Assembly: GCF_018131105.1 (NCBI RefSeq)
Contig: NZ_JAFCJI010000001.1
Coordinates: 2,046,001 to 2,110,000, forward strand
DNA: 64,000 nt
DNA from: Bradyrhizobium manausense
Lineage (GTDB): Bacteria; Pseudomonadota; Alphaproteobacteria; Rhizobiales; Xanthobacteraceae
Direction of reading: 5' to 3'
Position numbers and translations under genes: made by a program. Every line of letters starts with the position of its first letter. Position 1 is the stretch's first letter. The notes below the pieces were generated by a model. It saw only the letters and a program-made list of their open reading frames with translations, had not been told where the DNA came from and searched no databases. Shown here piece after piece: positions 15,358-23,444 of the stretch.

Positions 15358-17061
15358 ATGATGTTTCGCTGCGGCAAGATCCTGATGGCGCTTGCGCTGG
15401 TGGTGACGGTCCCCGCCACTGCGATGGCTCAGGCCACCACACCGGCGGCTCCGGCGACGCCGGCCGCCCCAACGACGCAGGCGCAGCCCGCAGCGCCACC
15501 GGCCCCTGCCGCAGAACTCTTGAAGCCGGAGCAGCTCGAGGCTCTGGTCGCGCCGATCGCGCTCTATCCCGACGAACTCCTTGCGAACGTGCTGGCGGCT
15601 TCGACCTATCCGCTCGAAGTGGTGCAGGCCGACCGTTGGCTGAAGGAGCGCAAGAGCCTCAAGGGCGATGCGCTGAAGACCGAAGTCGACAAGCAGGCCT
15701 GGGACGACAGCATCAAGGCGCTGGCCAGCACGGCCTCCGTTTTGACCATGATGAGCGACCAGCTCGAATGGACCCAAAAGCTCGGTGATGCCTTTCTCGC
15801 GCAGCAGCCCGACGTGATGGACGCGATCCAGCGCCTGCGCAACAAGGCCTATGACAACAAGAAGCTGGCCACCACCAAGCAGCAAAAGGTCAGCGTGCAG
15901 TCGCAGGAAGGCAAGCAGGTCGTCGTGATCCAGCAGGCCGATCCCGCTGAGATGTATGTGCCGTATTACGATCCGGCGACGGTCTATGGCAGCTGGCCCT
16001 ATGCGGAGTATCCGCCGTATTATTGGGGGTATCCGTCCTACATCGGCGCGGGCATGGTCGCGGCCGGCATCGCCTTCGGCACGGCTTGGGCGATCGGGCG
16101 CTGGGGCAACTACTGGGGCGGCGGCTGCAACTGGGGCAATCGCAACGTCTACGTCAATCACCGCACCACCAACATCAGTGGCGGCTGGCAGCACAATCCG
16201 GCGCATCGTGGCGGCGTGCGCTACAACAATGTCAACGTGAACAACCGCTTCGGCAACAACAACGTCAGGGCCGGCGCGTCCGACCGGATGGATTTCCGCG
16301 GCCGTGACGGCAACCAGGTGCTGCGCCCGAGCCAGGGTGGCCCAGGAGATCGAGCGGGAGATCGAGCAGGGGATCGCGCCGGCGATCGTGGCGGCCCCGG
16401 TGATCGCGGCGGTGCGGGTGATCGTCCAAGTGCAGGGACGCGCGACCGGCCCGGCGGCGGTGATCGTGCTGGAGCCGGCGACCGTGCCAAGGGCGGTGGT
16501 GACCGGGCCAAGGGCGGCGGAGATCGTGCCAAGGCCGCAAACCGAGCCGGCGGCGGCGCTGCCGCCAACCGTGGGGGAGGCGGCAATCGCGGCGGCGCCA
16601 TGAACGTCTCCTCCGGAAGGTCAGCGGCCGCGGCGTCGGCGCGCGGACGGTCGAGCATGGCGAGCATGCCGCGCGGCGGCGGCGGCGGACCGAGCATGGC
16701 CGGGCGCGGCGGCGGTGGCGGCATGGCAGCACGCGGCGGCGGCGGTGGCTTCGGGGGCGGTGGAGGTCGCGGTGGTGGTGGCGGCGGTGGCCGGCGCTCC
16801 GATATCACGCTGAAGCACGACATCGTCCTGCTCGGCCATCTCTCCAACGGTCTCGGCTACTATCGCTTCGCCTACATTGGCAGCAGCAAGGCCTATGTCG
16901 GCGTGATGGCGCAGGAGGTCGAGCAGGTGATGCCCGACGCAGTGACCCGCGACAGCGATGGTTACCTGCGCGTCTACTATGAAAAGCTCGGGCTGACATT
17001 CCGCACCTACCGCGACTGGCTCGCCGGCGGCGCGAAGATTCCTGCGGAGGTGATGCCATGA
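15358..17061 (+). CDS. DUF3300 envelope protein with Gly/Arg-rich linker and C-terminal S74-like domain
   Basis: 567 residues. A signal peptide (RCGKILMALALVVTVPATAMAQ) and an Ala/Pro-rich stretch lead to the DUF3300 domain (about 50-210; LVAPIALYPDELLANVLAASTYPLEVVQADRW). A Tyr/Trp/Asn-rich part follows, then a low-complexity Gly/Arg/Asp region (about 320-480) with GDRA repeats. The last 85 residues read like a peptidase S74 intramolecular chaperone: SDITLKHDI with the Ser-Asp pair at 481-482, then YVGVMAQEVEQVMPDA and DSDGYLRVYYEKL. The S74 assignment is by motif only. The stop overlaps the DUF2950 start (ATGA). It is the first gene of a FixK-box operon. Confidence 0.83.
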   Translation: MMFRCGKILMALALVVTVPATAMAQATTPAAPATPAAPTTQAQPAAPPAPAAELLKPEQLEALVAPIALYPDELLANVLAASTYPLEVVQADRWLKERKSLKGDALKTEVDKQAWDDSIKALASTASVLTMMSDQLEWTQKLGDAFLAQQPDVMDAIQRLRNKAYDNKKLATTKQQKVSVQSQEGKQVVVIQQADPAEMYVPYYDPATVYGSWPYAEYPPYYWGYPSYIGAGMVAAGIAFGTAWAIGRWGNYWGGGCNWGNRNVYVNHRTTNISGGWQHNPAHRGGVRYNNVNVNNRFGNNNVRAGASDRMDFRGRDGNQVLRPSQGGPGDRAGDRAGDRAGDRGGPGDRGGAGDRPSAGTRDRPGGGDRAGAGDRAKGGGDRAKGGGDRAKAANRAGGGAAANRGGGGNRGGAMNVSSGRSAAAASARGRSSMASMPRGGGGGPSMAGRGGGGGMAARGGGGGFGGGGGRGGGGGGGRRSDITLKHDIVLLGHLSNGLGYYRFAYIGSSKAYVGVMAQEVEQVMPDAVTRDSDGYLRVYYEKLGLTFRTYRDWLAGGAKIPAEVMP

Positions 17062-17975
17062 TCGGCCTGAAATCGTTCCATCGGGCGATCCTGCCCGGCA
17101 TCATGACGCTCGCGCTGTCCGGCTTGCCGTCGCTCGCGCAGGAGTCCTACAAATCGCCGGAGGACGCGGCCGCCGCGCTCGCTGCCGCGGTCAAGAGCGG
17201 CCCGAAAGACATCCTGAAAGTGCTCGGCAGGGCCGCCGAGGACATCGTCTCCTCGGGCGACGAGGTCGCCGACAACGACATCCGCGCACGCTTCACGTCG
17301 ATGTACGAAGCCAAGCACGGCATCAAGGCAGAGGGCAACAAGACCGCGATCTTGATGCTGGGACCGGAGGATTTCCCGTTCCCGATTCCGCTGCTCAACA
17401 CCAAGACTGGCTGGGAGTTCGACACCGCTGAGGGACGGATCGAGGTGCTTCGCCGCCGCATCGGCCGCAACGAGCTCGATGCGATCCAGACCGCGCTCGC
17501 TTATGTCGATGCCCAGAACGAATATGCCGACAAGGACCGCGGCGAGGGCGCCGGCGTCTATGCCCAGCGCATCGTCTCGTCAGCCGGCAAGAAGGATGGC
17601 CTGTTCTGGCGCGACGACAAGGATCCGAGCCCGCTCGGCGAACTCGCGGCCGAGGCGTCGAGGGAAGGCTACCGCGCCGGCGATGTCGGGCCCGCGCCCT
17701 ATCACGGCTACTACTTCCACATCCTCAAGGGGCAGGGCCGCGACGCGCCGGGTGGCGCGCTCAACTATATCGTGAAAGGCAAGATGATCGGCGGCTTCGC
17801 CATGATCGCCTGGCCGGCGGAGTACGGCAATTCCGGCATCATGACCTTCATGGTCAATCATGCCGGCACCGTCTACCAGAAGGACCTCGGCAAGCGCACC
17901 GAGTTCATCGCCGAGCGCACCACGCTGTTCGACCCTGATGAGACCTGGAAGAAGGTCGATGCCGCAAAACCCTGA
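17058..17975 (+). CDS. DUF2950 secreted protein
   Basis: 305 residues with a signal peptide (cleavage after SLAQ near 28). The mature protein matches DUF2950 features: an early YKSPEDAAAALAAAVKSGP region, GWEFDTAEGRIEVLRRRIGRNELDAIQTALAYVDAQNEYA in the middle, PYHGYYFHILKGQG and GGFAMIAWPAEYGNSGIMTFMVN later. DUF2950 genes commonly stand next to DUF3300 genes, as here with an ATGA overlap, suggesting that the two envelope proteins work together. The molecular role is not known. Its 3' end overlaps the next start by 17 bases. Confidence 0.85.
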   Translation: MIGLKSFHRAILPGIMTLALSGLPSLAQESYKSPEDAAAALAAAVKSGPKDILKVLGRAAEDIVSSGDEVADNDIRARFTSMYEAKHGIKAEGNKTAILMLGPEDFPFPIPLLNTKTGWEFDTAEGRIEVLRRRIGRNELDAIQTALAYVDAQNEYADKDRGEGAGVYAQRIVSSAGKKDGLFWRDDKDPSPLGELAAEASREGYRAGDVGPAPYHGYYFHILKGQGRDAPGGALNYIVKGKMIGGFAMIAWPAEYGNSGIMTFMVNHAGTVYQKDLGKRTEFIAERTTLFDPDETWKKVDAAKP

Positions 17976-18417
17976 TAGGCGGGTGCGCCTGCTCCGTCTG
18001 ATCGCAACGCTGCTGCTGGCGCTTGGGCTTGCGGCACCTGCGACACCATCCTTCGCGCAGGCGGCAGGTCATGTCAGGATCAAGATCATCAAGGCCGGCC
18101 TTCTGGTCGGCGGCGGCGCTGGCAGCGGAACGCTGGTCTATCGCGGCAAGACCTATCCGATCAAGGTCACCGGTCTGAGCTTCGGCATTACGGCCGGCGC
18201 CACGATCGGCCGTCTCGACGGCTGGGCCTCTGATATCCGCGACGTCGGTGACTTCGCCGGCACCTACAGCTCCGTCGGCGGCGGTTTTGCGCTGGTCGGC
18301 GGCGTCAACGGCGTCCACCTCCGCAACGAGAAGGGCGTCACGATCGTGCTCCAGGGCCCGAAGGCGGGACTGGAATTGGCAGCCAATCTCAGCACCATCG
18401 TGATCTCGTTGAAGTAG
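17959..18417 (+). CDS. Small secreted glycine-rich protein, paralogue of 8991-9425
   Basis: 152 residues; signal peptide LIATLLLALGLAAPATPSFAQ. The mature domain parallels the protein at 8991-9425 step by step: KAGLLVGGGAGSGTLVYRG, YPIKVTGLSFGITAGATIG, GTYSSVGGGFALVGGVNGVHLRNEKGVTIVLQGPKAGLELAANLSTIVISLK. AGAAGG precedes ATG 17959, within the end of the DUF2950 frame, so it is the third gene of that operon. The family was not identified with confidence; a SYLF/EipA-like envelope fold is possible. Confidence 0.75.
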   Translation: MPQNPDRRVRLLRLIATLLLALGLAAPATPSFAQAAGHVRIKIIKAGLLVGGGAGSGTLVYRGKTYPIKVTGLSFGITAGATIGRLDGWASDIRDVGDFAGTYSSVGGGFALVGGVNGVHLRNEKGVTIVLQGPKAGLELAANLSTIVISLK

Positions 18418-18593
18418 CGGGATGCCCCGTAATCGGCCGGGGCCTCTAATCATGGCCGAGGCCCACGTCGCTAACGTGGAATTAATCCGAAAAGCCCACA
18501 ATTTTAGGCAGTTGTGTAAGTGAGTGCTGCGTAAGGGAGGCGTCGCGAGGACGTTCCGGCGACGGCCTCCTTTTGCTCGCTCATGAGGTCCGC

Positions 18594-19277
18594 ATGACCA
18601 CGACATCCGAAACGCTGGGCTTCGCCGAGCACCTCGACGCTGCCGCACTTGCAGCCGCAGCATCCGAACCCCATGACGAGCTCGAAGCCTTGGAAACGCC
18701 GGCGCCCGGCAAGCGCTCCAGCCGGAAGTCGGTTGTGGCGTTTGCAGTGTGTGCCTTGGCGATCAATGGCGCAGCGGCCATCTATACTTTGCCGTTCGAT
18801 CTTCCGTCGCCTGATATCAGCAGCCTGGCCGCACTGCTTCCGAGCCGGGAAGCCGTCGCGCCAAAGCCGGATCCGGTTGTCGCTGCGTTGAAGGAAATCC
18901 AGTCGGCCCAGCAGCAGCAGGCTGCCGCGCTGCAGGAGATCAATTCCTCCTTGCAGCAAAACACCGCTCTGCGGCAGCAGGACTCGACGGTCCTCGTGTC
19001 TCTCCGACAGAGCATCACGGACGAGAGGGGCGACGTGAAGAAGATATCGCCACAGCTTTCAACGCTGATCGCGAAGATCGACTCGCTGCAAAACACGATG
19101 ACCTCTGAGGTCACTTCGTCCATTCGAAGGGCGCATGCTCGCTACGGATTGCCCGCAGCGGTGCGCAAGCGGATGCTGCGCGAGTCGAAATCTATCGTGC
19201 CCGTATCGATCGGACCCGTGTCTGTTGGGGGCGCTCCGCTGACTGCGCCGGCTACGGTCGCGGCGCCGGAAAGCTGA
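18594..19277 (+). CDS. Membrane-anchored coiled-coil protein of unknown function
   Basis: 227 residues from ATG 18594, which has GAGGT upstream. A cytoplasmic acidic N-terminus (about 1-45) precedes one membrane helix (VVAFAVCALAINGAAAIYTL, about 48-68). A Pro-rich stretch follows, then a Gln/Ala/Leu coiled coil (about 100-175; IQSAQQQQAAALQEINSSLQQ) and an Ala/Pro tail. I do not recognise a family; similar single-pass coiled-coil proteins of unknown role are common in Bradyrhizobium. It stands alone between the envelope operon and the tRNA gene, preceded by about 175 bases with no clear regulatory site. Confidence 0.7.
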   Translation: MTTTSETLGFAEHLDAAALAAAASEPHDELEALETPAPGKRSSRKSVVAFAVCALAINGAAAIYTLPFDLPSPDISSLAALLPSREAVAPKPDPVVAALKEIQSAQQQQAAALQEINSSLQQNTALRQQDSTVLVSLRQSITDERGDVKKISPQLSTLIAKIDSLQNTMTSEVTSSIRRAHARYGLPAAVRKRMLRESKSIVPVSIGPVSVGGAPLTAPATVAAPES

Positions 19278-19301
19278 AAGCATGCGCAGTTAAGGGAGAT
19301 T

Positions 19302-19377
19302 TGGTGAGCGCGCTGGGGCTCGAACCCAGGACCCCGTGATTAAAAGTCACGTGCTCTACCGGCTGAGCTACGCGCTC
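19302..19377 (-). tRNA. tRNA-Lys (anticodon UUU), CCA encoded
   Basis: Reading the minus strand: acceptor GAGCGCG pairs with CGCGCTC, followed by discriminator A and encoded CCA. The D arm is GCTCAGCCGGTAGAGC. The anticodon stem-loop is CGTGACTTTTAATCACG with TTT as anticodon, and the T arm is CTGGG-TTCGAGC-CCCAG. All arms pair, so the gene looks functional. Part of its anticodon region is repeated in inverted orientation at 19657. Confidence 0.96.
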
Positions 19378-19694
19378 CCATGGCCGCTGATGGCTTGAAC
19401 TCGCTCGCCATCGTCTTCGGACATTCGAGAAGCATGTCTTGCCGCGACGCTTAGGCCTGCGTCGTGGGGAAAACCGGCTGCTTCCGGATCATGCTTTCGG
19501 CCCGCGCTGTGTAGGTGGATGGGGCGCGGAGGTCAATAGCGGGAATAGCTGCCAAATCAAGCGGCGGCAGCGAGGATTTTCTTGCCGATTCCAGCGCTTA
19601 GGCCAAGGTTTTCATCCTGATTGGCGAAGTGTCATCCACCTCCAAGACCCCACGACCTTTTAATCACGGGGTCCGAGTGTCCAAATCAGCCCCG
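19378..19694. other. Gene-free stretch upstream of tRNA-Lys
   Basis: 317 bases between the tRNA 5' end and the stop of ndvB. No ORF with a ribosome site and no integrase gene is visible. The only structure noticed is the 18-base inverted copy of the tRNA at 19657-19674. The tRNA promoter must lie just above 19377 on the minus strand, but no clear hexamers were picked out. Confidence 0.5.
19657..19674 (+). repeat. 18-bp inverted copy of the tRNA-Lys anticodon region
   Basis: CTTTTAATCACGGGGTCC is identical to the tRNA-Lys sequence from the anticodon loop through the variable region (19329-19346 on the other strand). It points opposite to the tRNA gene and lies 280 bases from its 5' end. Such short tRNA copies are typical of integrase attachment cores, though no integrase is in view. 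Confidence 0.75.
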
Positions 19695-22361
19695 TCAGTT
19701 CGCCTCCCGCCGCACCTCACTCGGCACCGGCTGGGCATTGCCTGGTGTCGGCAGGGAGACGGGGCGCAAGCCGATCAGCTCGGCAGTGCGGATCGCGCTG
19801 TCGCGCCAGAACTGGAACGAGTTGATGCGGCTGAGCTCGAGGATCGCAATCGCAACCGCCGCCAGGAACGGCAAGCTTTGCAGCACCAGGACGCCGGCGA
19901 AGATGTAGATCTCGGTGATCTGTCGAAAGCTGTTGGAGGCCACCAGCACGCCGGCACCAACCAGGAGCAGCGTGCCGATCACGGCCTCCCAGAACGCCTG
20001 GAACTCGATCGACATCCTGGACAGGCCACCCTTCGAGGTGCGCGCGAACGCGATGTGCTCGGTGATCAGGCCTTGGGCGACCGCGCGCGACACCGTCCAT
20101 TGCACGCTCATCGCCGCGATCATGGCACCCAGCATCTGGCCGGGTTTGATCGCCACGCGCGCGCGGTACATCGACAGGAAGTGGGCGAGCGAGACGATGA
20201 AGGCGCCGATGATCGGCAGCGTCAAAATCTTGTCCGGGATGGCAATGTCGGCGAACGCAACGATCGGCACCCAGACGAGGTTGAGCAGGGCCACGACGAC
20301 GCCGAGGCTTTCGGCCCCGAGCCAGTTCAGCCAGCCGAGGCCATATTCGCGCTTCTGGTCGGGTGTCAGCCGGCTCCGCCCCGGGAGGAAATGCCGCCAG
20401 TGCTTCTTGACGATCTGAAGGCCGCCATAGGCCCAACGGTGACGCTGCTTCTTGAAGGCCTCGTAGGTGTCGGGAAGCAGTCCCTTGCCGTAGCGGTAGC
20501 GCGTGTAGTGGGTGGTCCAGCCGAGCTCCTGGATCGCAAGGCCGAGATCCGAGTCCTCGCAGATCGTGTCGGATGACCAGCCGCCGGCCATGTCCATCGC
20601 GGCGCGGCGGATCAGGCACATCGTGCCGTGCACGATGACTGCATTGAGCTCGTTGCGCTGAACCATGCCGATGTCGAAGAAGCCGGCATATTCGCCGTTC
20701 ATGATGTAGTGCATGATCGAGAGGTCGCCGTCGCGGTGCTCCTGCGGCGCCTGGACGAGACCGACGCCGGGATCAGCGAAAGCCGGCACGAGGTCCTTCA
20801 GCCAGTCGGGTTCGACGACATAGTCGGCATCGAGGATGCCGATGATCTCAGCATCGGCGGCGGTGCGGTCCATCGCGATGCGCAGCGCGCCTGCCTTGAA
20901 ACCCTGCACCTTCTCGGCGTTGATGAACTTGAAGCGTTCACCGAGCGCACGGCAGTGATCCTGGATCGGCTGCCAGAACGCGGGGTCGGGCGTGTTGTTG
21001 ATGATGACGACGCATTCGTAGTTCGGATAATCGAGCCGCGACAGCGCATCGAGCGTCTGCTTCAGCATGTCGACCGGCTCGAAATACGCGGGGATGTGGA
21101 TCGAGACCTTCGGGTAGTAGTTCTCGGCCGCGTTCTCGATCGGCTTGCCCTTGGCGAGCAATCGCTGCGGCGGCCGGCCGAAGGCCACGGCCGCGATCTC
21201 GTCGATGCGCGCCATCGCGATGAGGACAAGAGGCACAAGCAGAATCATGCCGAGCGTCAGCGCGAAGGCCGAGCCGAAGATGAAATAGTGTCCGTTCCAG
21301 AACGCGAACACGGTCGCGGCCCAGGCGCCGACACCGTTAGCGGCAGCCGACAGCAAGAACACCTGTTTTGCAGTCGGTTGCTCCAGTCGGAGGATCGGCA
21401 GTGACAAGAGGATGCCGACCAGCAGCGCGATCGTCATCAGCTTCCAATAATCGGGATTTTCGACCGGGCCGGTCCAGGCGAATTTCGGCTCGCGGTTGGC
21501 GTTGAGGATGCCCCAGTAGGGACCGACGCCGCCCTCAAAATACTTCCAGGGCTGATCGATCGCTTCGACGATGTTGTAGTCCATGCCAAGCGCTTCGGCG
21601 CGCGTGACGAAGTTGCGTAAGGTGAGGGCCTGCTGGAACGGGCCGGGGTCTGCGTTGCGCAGATTATATCCGGCGCTCGGCCAGCCGAACTCGGCGATGA
21701 CGATCCGCTTGCCCGGGAACTGATTGCGCAAAAGGTTGTAGCGGTCGACGGCCTGGTCGACCGCCTGGTCCGAGCGGAAATTTTCCCAGTAGGGCAGGAC
21801 GTGCGCGGCGATGAAATCGACGTTGGAGCCGAGGTCGGGATTGTCGCGCCAGATGTTCCAGATCTCGCCGGTGGTGACGGGCACGCGCACCGCGCTCTTC
21901 ACCCGCTTGATCATCTCGATAAGGTCTTCGACCTTCTGCTCGCCGCGGTAGATCACCTCGTTGCCGACGACGACACCGTTGACGTTGCTGTTCTTGCGGG
22001 CGAGCTCGATCGCGGCCTTGATCTCGCGCTCGTTACGGTCGGGGTCCTTGTCGATCCAGGCGCCGACCGTGACCTTCAGGCCGAACTCGGCTGCGATCGG
22101 GGGCACCAGTTCCACGCCACCGGTCGACGAATAGAGGCGGATCGCGCGCGTCATGGTCGACAGCGTCTTCAGGTCGGCGCGGATTTTCTCGACGGTCGGG
22201 ATGTTGTCGATGTCAGGGTGGGCCGAGCCTTCGAAAGGCGCGTAGGAAACACTCGGCAACAGGCCCTTGAAATCGGGCGCCGGTTCCTTGTCGCGCAGGA
22301 CTCCCCAAAGGCCGGCGTGGAGCACGGACACAAGCAACAGAACGGCGGCGACAACGCGCAT
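19695..22361 (-). CDS. ndvB: NdvB-type beta-glucan synthase: GH17-like domain plus GT2 glycosyltransferase
   Basis: 888 residues, about 100 kDa. An N-terminal anchor precedes a periplasmic GH17-like domain (about 35-305; SYAPFEG, VVVGNEVIYRG, IAEFGWPSAG). Two membrane helices follow, then a cytoplasmic GT2 domain (about 415-660) with DADYVVEPDW (DxD), EDSDLGLAI and KKQRHRWAYGG (the R/QxxRW motif), and further helices. This matches Bradyrhizobium NdvB, needed for cyclic beta-(1,3),(1,6)-glucan synthesis, hypo-osmotic adaptation and effective nodulation. Start MRVVAAVLLL is chosen because upstream codons (TTG at 22424) give no anchor. The relative ndvC diverges at 23445. Confidence 0.85.
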   Translation of the reverse strand: MRVVAAVLLLVSVLHAGLWGVLRDKEPAPDFKGLLPSVSYAPFEGSAHPDIDNIPTVEKIRADLKTLSTMTRAIRLYSSTGGVELVPPIAAEFGLKVTVGAWIDKDPDRNEREIKAAIELARKNSNVNGVVVGNEVIYRGEQKVEDLIEMIKRVKSAVRVPVTTGEIWNIWRDNPDLGSNVDFIAAHVLPYWENFRSDQAVDQAVDRYNLLRNQFPGKRIVIAEFGWPSAGYNLRNADPGPFQQALTLRNFVTRAEALGMDYNIVEAIDQPWKYFEGGVGPYWGILNANREPKFAWTGPVENPDYWKLMTIALLVGILLSLPILRLEQPTAKQVFLLSAAANGVGAWAATVFAFWNGHYFIFGSAFALTLGMILLVPLVLIAMARIDEIAAVAFGRPPQRLLAKGKPIENAAENYYPKVSIHIPAYFEPVDMLKQTLDALSRLDYPNYECVVIINNTPDPAFWQPIQDHCRALGERFKFINAEKVQGFKAGALRIAMDRTAADAEIIGILDADYVVEPDWLKDLVPAFADPGVGLVQAPQEHRDGDLSIMHYIMNGEYAGFFDIGMVQRNELNAVIVHGTMCLIRRAAMDMAGGWSSDTICEDSDLGLAIQELGWTTHYTRYRYGKGLLPDTYEAFKKQRHRWAYGGLQIVKKHWRHFLPGRSRLTPDQKREYGLGWLNWLGAESLGVVVALLNLVWVPIVAFADIAIPDKILTLPIIGAFIVSLAHFLSMYRARVAIKPGQMLGAMIAAMSVQWTVSRAVAQGLITEHIAFARTSKGGLSRMSIEFQAFWEAVIGTLLLVGAGVLVASNSFRQITEIYIFAGVLVLQSLPFLAAVAIAILELSRINSFQFWRDSAIRTAELIGLRPVSLPTPGNAQPVPSEVRREAN

Positions 22362-22577
22362 CGCGGCTAAACCAAAAGGGGCTGAGGGAGCAGGGAAGCG
22401 GACCCGACCCCGAGATCCGACCAAGTCCGCGGCAACTGGAGCATACCTCTGCCGCGCGGTTTCACAACTGTCATGACCTCATGTCCTTATGAGGGCATGG
22501 CAATTTTTGGAAGCGTGGCAGTGCCAACCGCCTCTATCGCCGACCGTTCCTGAACGGAGGCTGAAGCCGGCCTGCGG

Positions 22578-23171
22578 CTATTTGGACGGGGCCGGCGTCG
22601 GACTGGCTGCGGGCGAGGGGCTCGCCGCCGGCTGCGGCTGTGCGGCGCCGGCGGCCGGTGCGGGCGACGGGGCAGCGGCGGTTGTCTGCTGCGGCTGCGC
22701 AGCAGGGTTGATCCAGCAGGCCTGGGTCAGATTATTCAGGCTGTTCGGAACCTTGTCGTCGATCTGGGTGAGGAAGCGGGTCAGGCATCGGAACGCGGCC
22801 TGGATGTGACCGCCGGGGCAGCCGAAGCGGTCGTAAAGATCGATGTGGCGGAAGGCGGTATCGAGGTCGTCCCTATACATCAGCTGAACCGCGCGACGGC
22901 CGAGCCAGACGCATTCAGGGTTGCCGGCCGGACCATTAACGGCGCGGGCAGCTTCGGCGAACTCGTCGATCCGCTTTTGGTTCTGGTTCTGATTGGCTTC
23001 CTTGGCGGCATCGGCGGGCTGGGCGGCGGCCTTGCCCTGTTCAGGTGCTGGTGAGCCGCTCTGGGCGGAGGCGCCCCCAAGGCTGACCAGGAGGACAAGG
23101 GAGGAGACGGCCAAACTGGCGGCGAACTGCCGCAGGACCGCATTTCTTAACTCGAACACCCGTCGCCGCAT
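22578..23171 (-). CDS. Small secreted Pro/Ala-rich protein in the ndvB-ndvC interval
   Basis: 197 residues with a signal peptide (FAASLAVSSLVLLVSLGGASA, cleavage near 36). The mature middle has four cysteines (PECVWLGRR, FGCPGGH, FRCLTRF, QACWINP). The C-terminal tail is a Pro/Ala/Ser/Gln low-complexity stretch. GGGGAA precedes the start. In B. japonicum a third locus, ndvD, was reported between ndvB and ndvC and is needed for normal glucan synthesis. This gene is in that position and on the ndvB strand, but I cannot confirm identity by sequence, so no symbol is given. Confidence 0.72.
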   Translation of the reverse strand: MRRRVFELRNAVLRQFAASLAVSSLVLLVSLGGASAQSGSPAPEQGKAAAQPADAAKEANQNQNQKRIDEFAEAARAVNGPAGNPECVWLGRRAVQLMYRDDLDTAFRHIDLYDRFGCPGGHIQAAFRCLTRFLTQIDDKVPNSLNNLTQACWINPAAQPQQTTAAAPSPAPAAGAAQPQPAASPSPAASPTPAPSK

Positions 23172-23444
23172 GAATTCCCCAATATCTCAGCCGTCCGTCC
23201 GCGGGGGAGGACCTCGCGAACGCCGCCGTGATGGCGTCCAAATGGGTCTCCAATGCGGCGGAAAAGTCCCGCAAAATCCATTGACCTGTATTTGGATTTT
23301 TGTCCAGCAAAGTCACGATCCTAGGGCCCGGTCGAACGGCCGCAGCCCAATTCGTCGGGGAGAGGTGCGGCCAAGGCGCGTCACCCCCTTGGCAGATGGC
23401 GTGCTAGCAGGTAATCGACGGACCCTTCGCGGAGGACGGAACCA

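Noticed and set aside
14413..16206. A 597-codon antisense frame across the kinase and DUF3300 genes
   Set aside because: It covers two well-supported genes on the other strand and has low-complexity composition with no family motif.
16330..16800. Repetitive Gly/Arg/Asp-coding stretch considered as a DNA repeat or CRISPR-like array
   Set aside because: Units are irregular and in frame with the DUF3300 protein; no conserved repeat and spacer pattern. It is low-complexity coding sequence.
18424..18443. GCCCCG-N8-CGGGGC hairpin after the envelope operon as terminator
   Set aside because: Only six base pairs, a wide loop and no T run; too weak to call.
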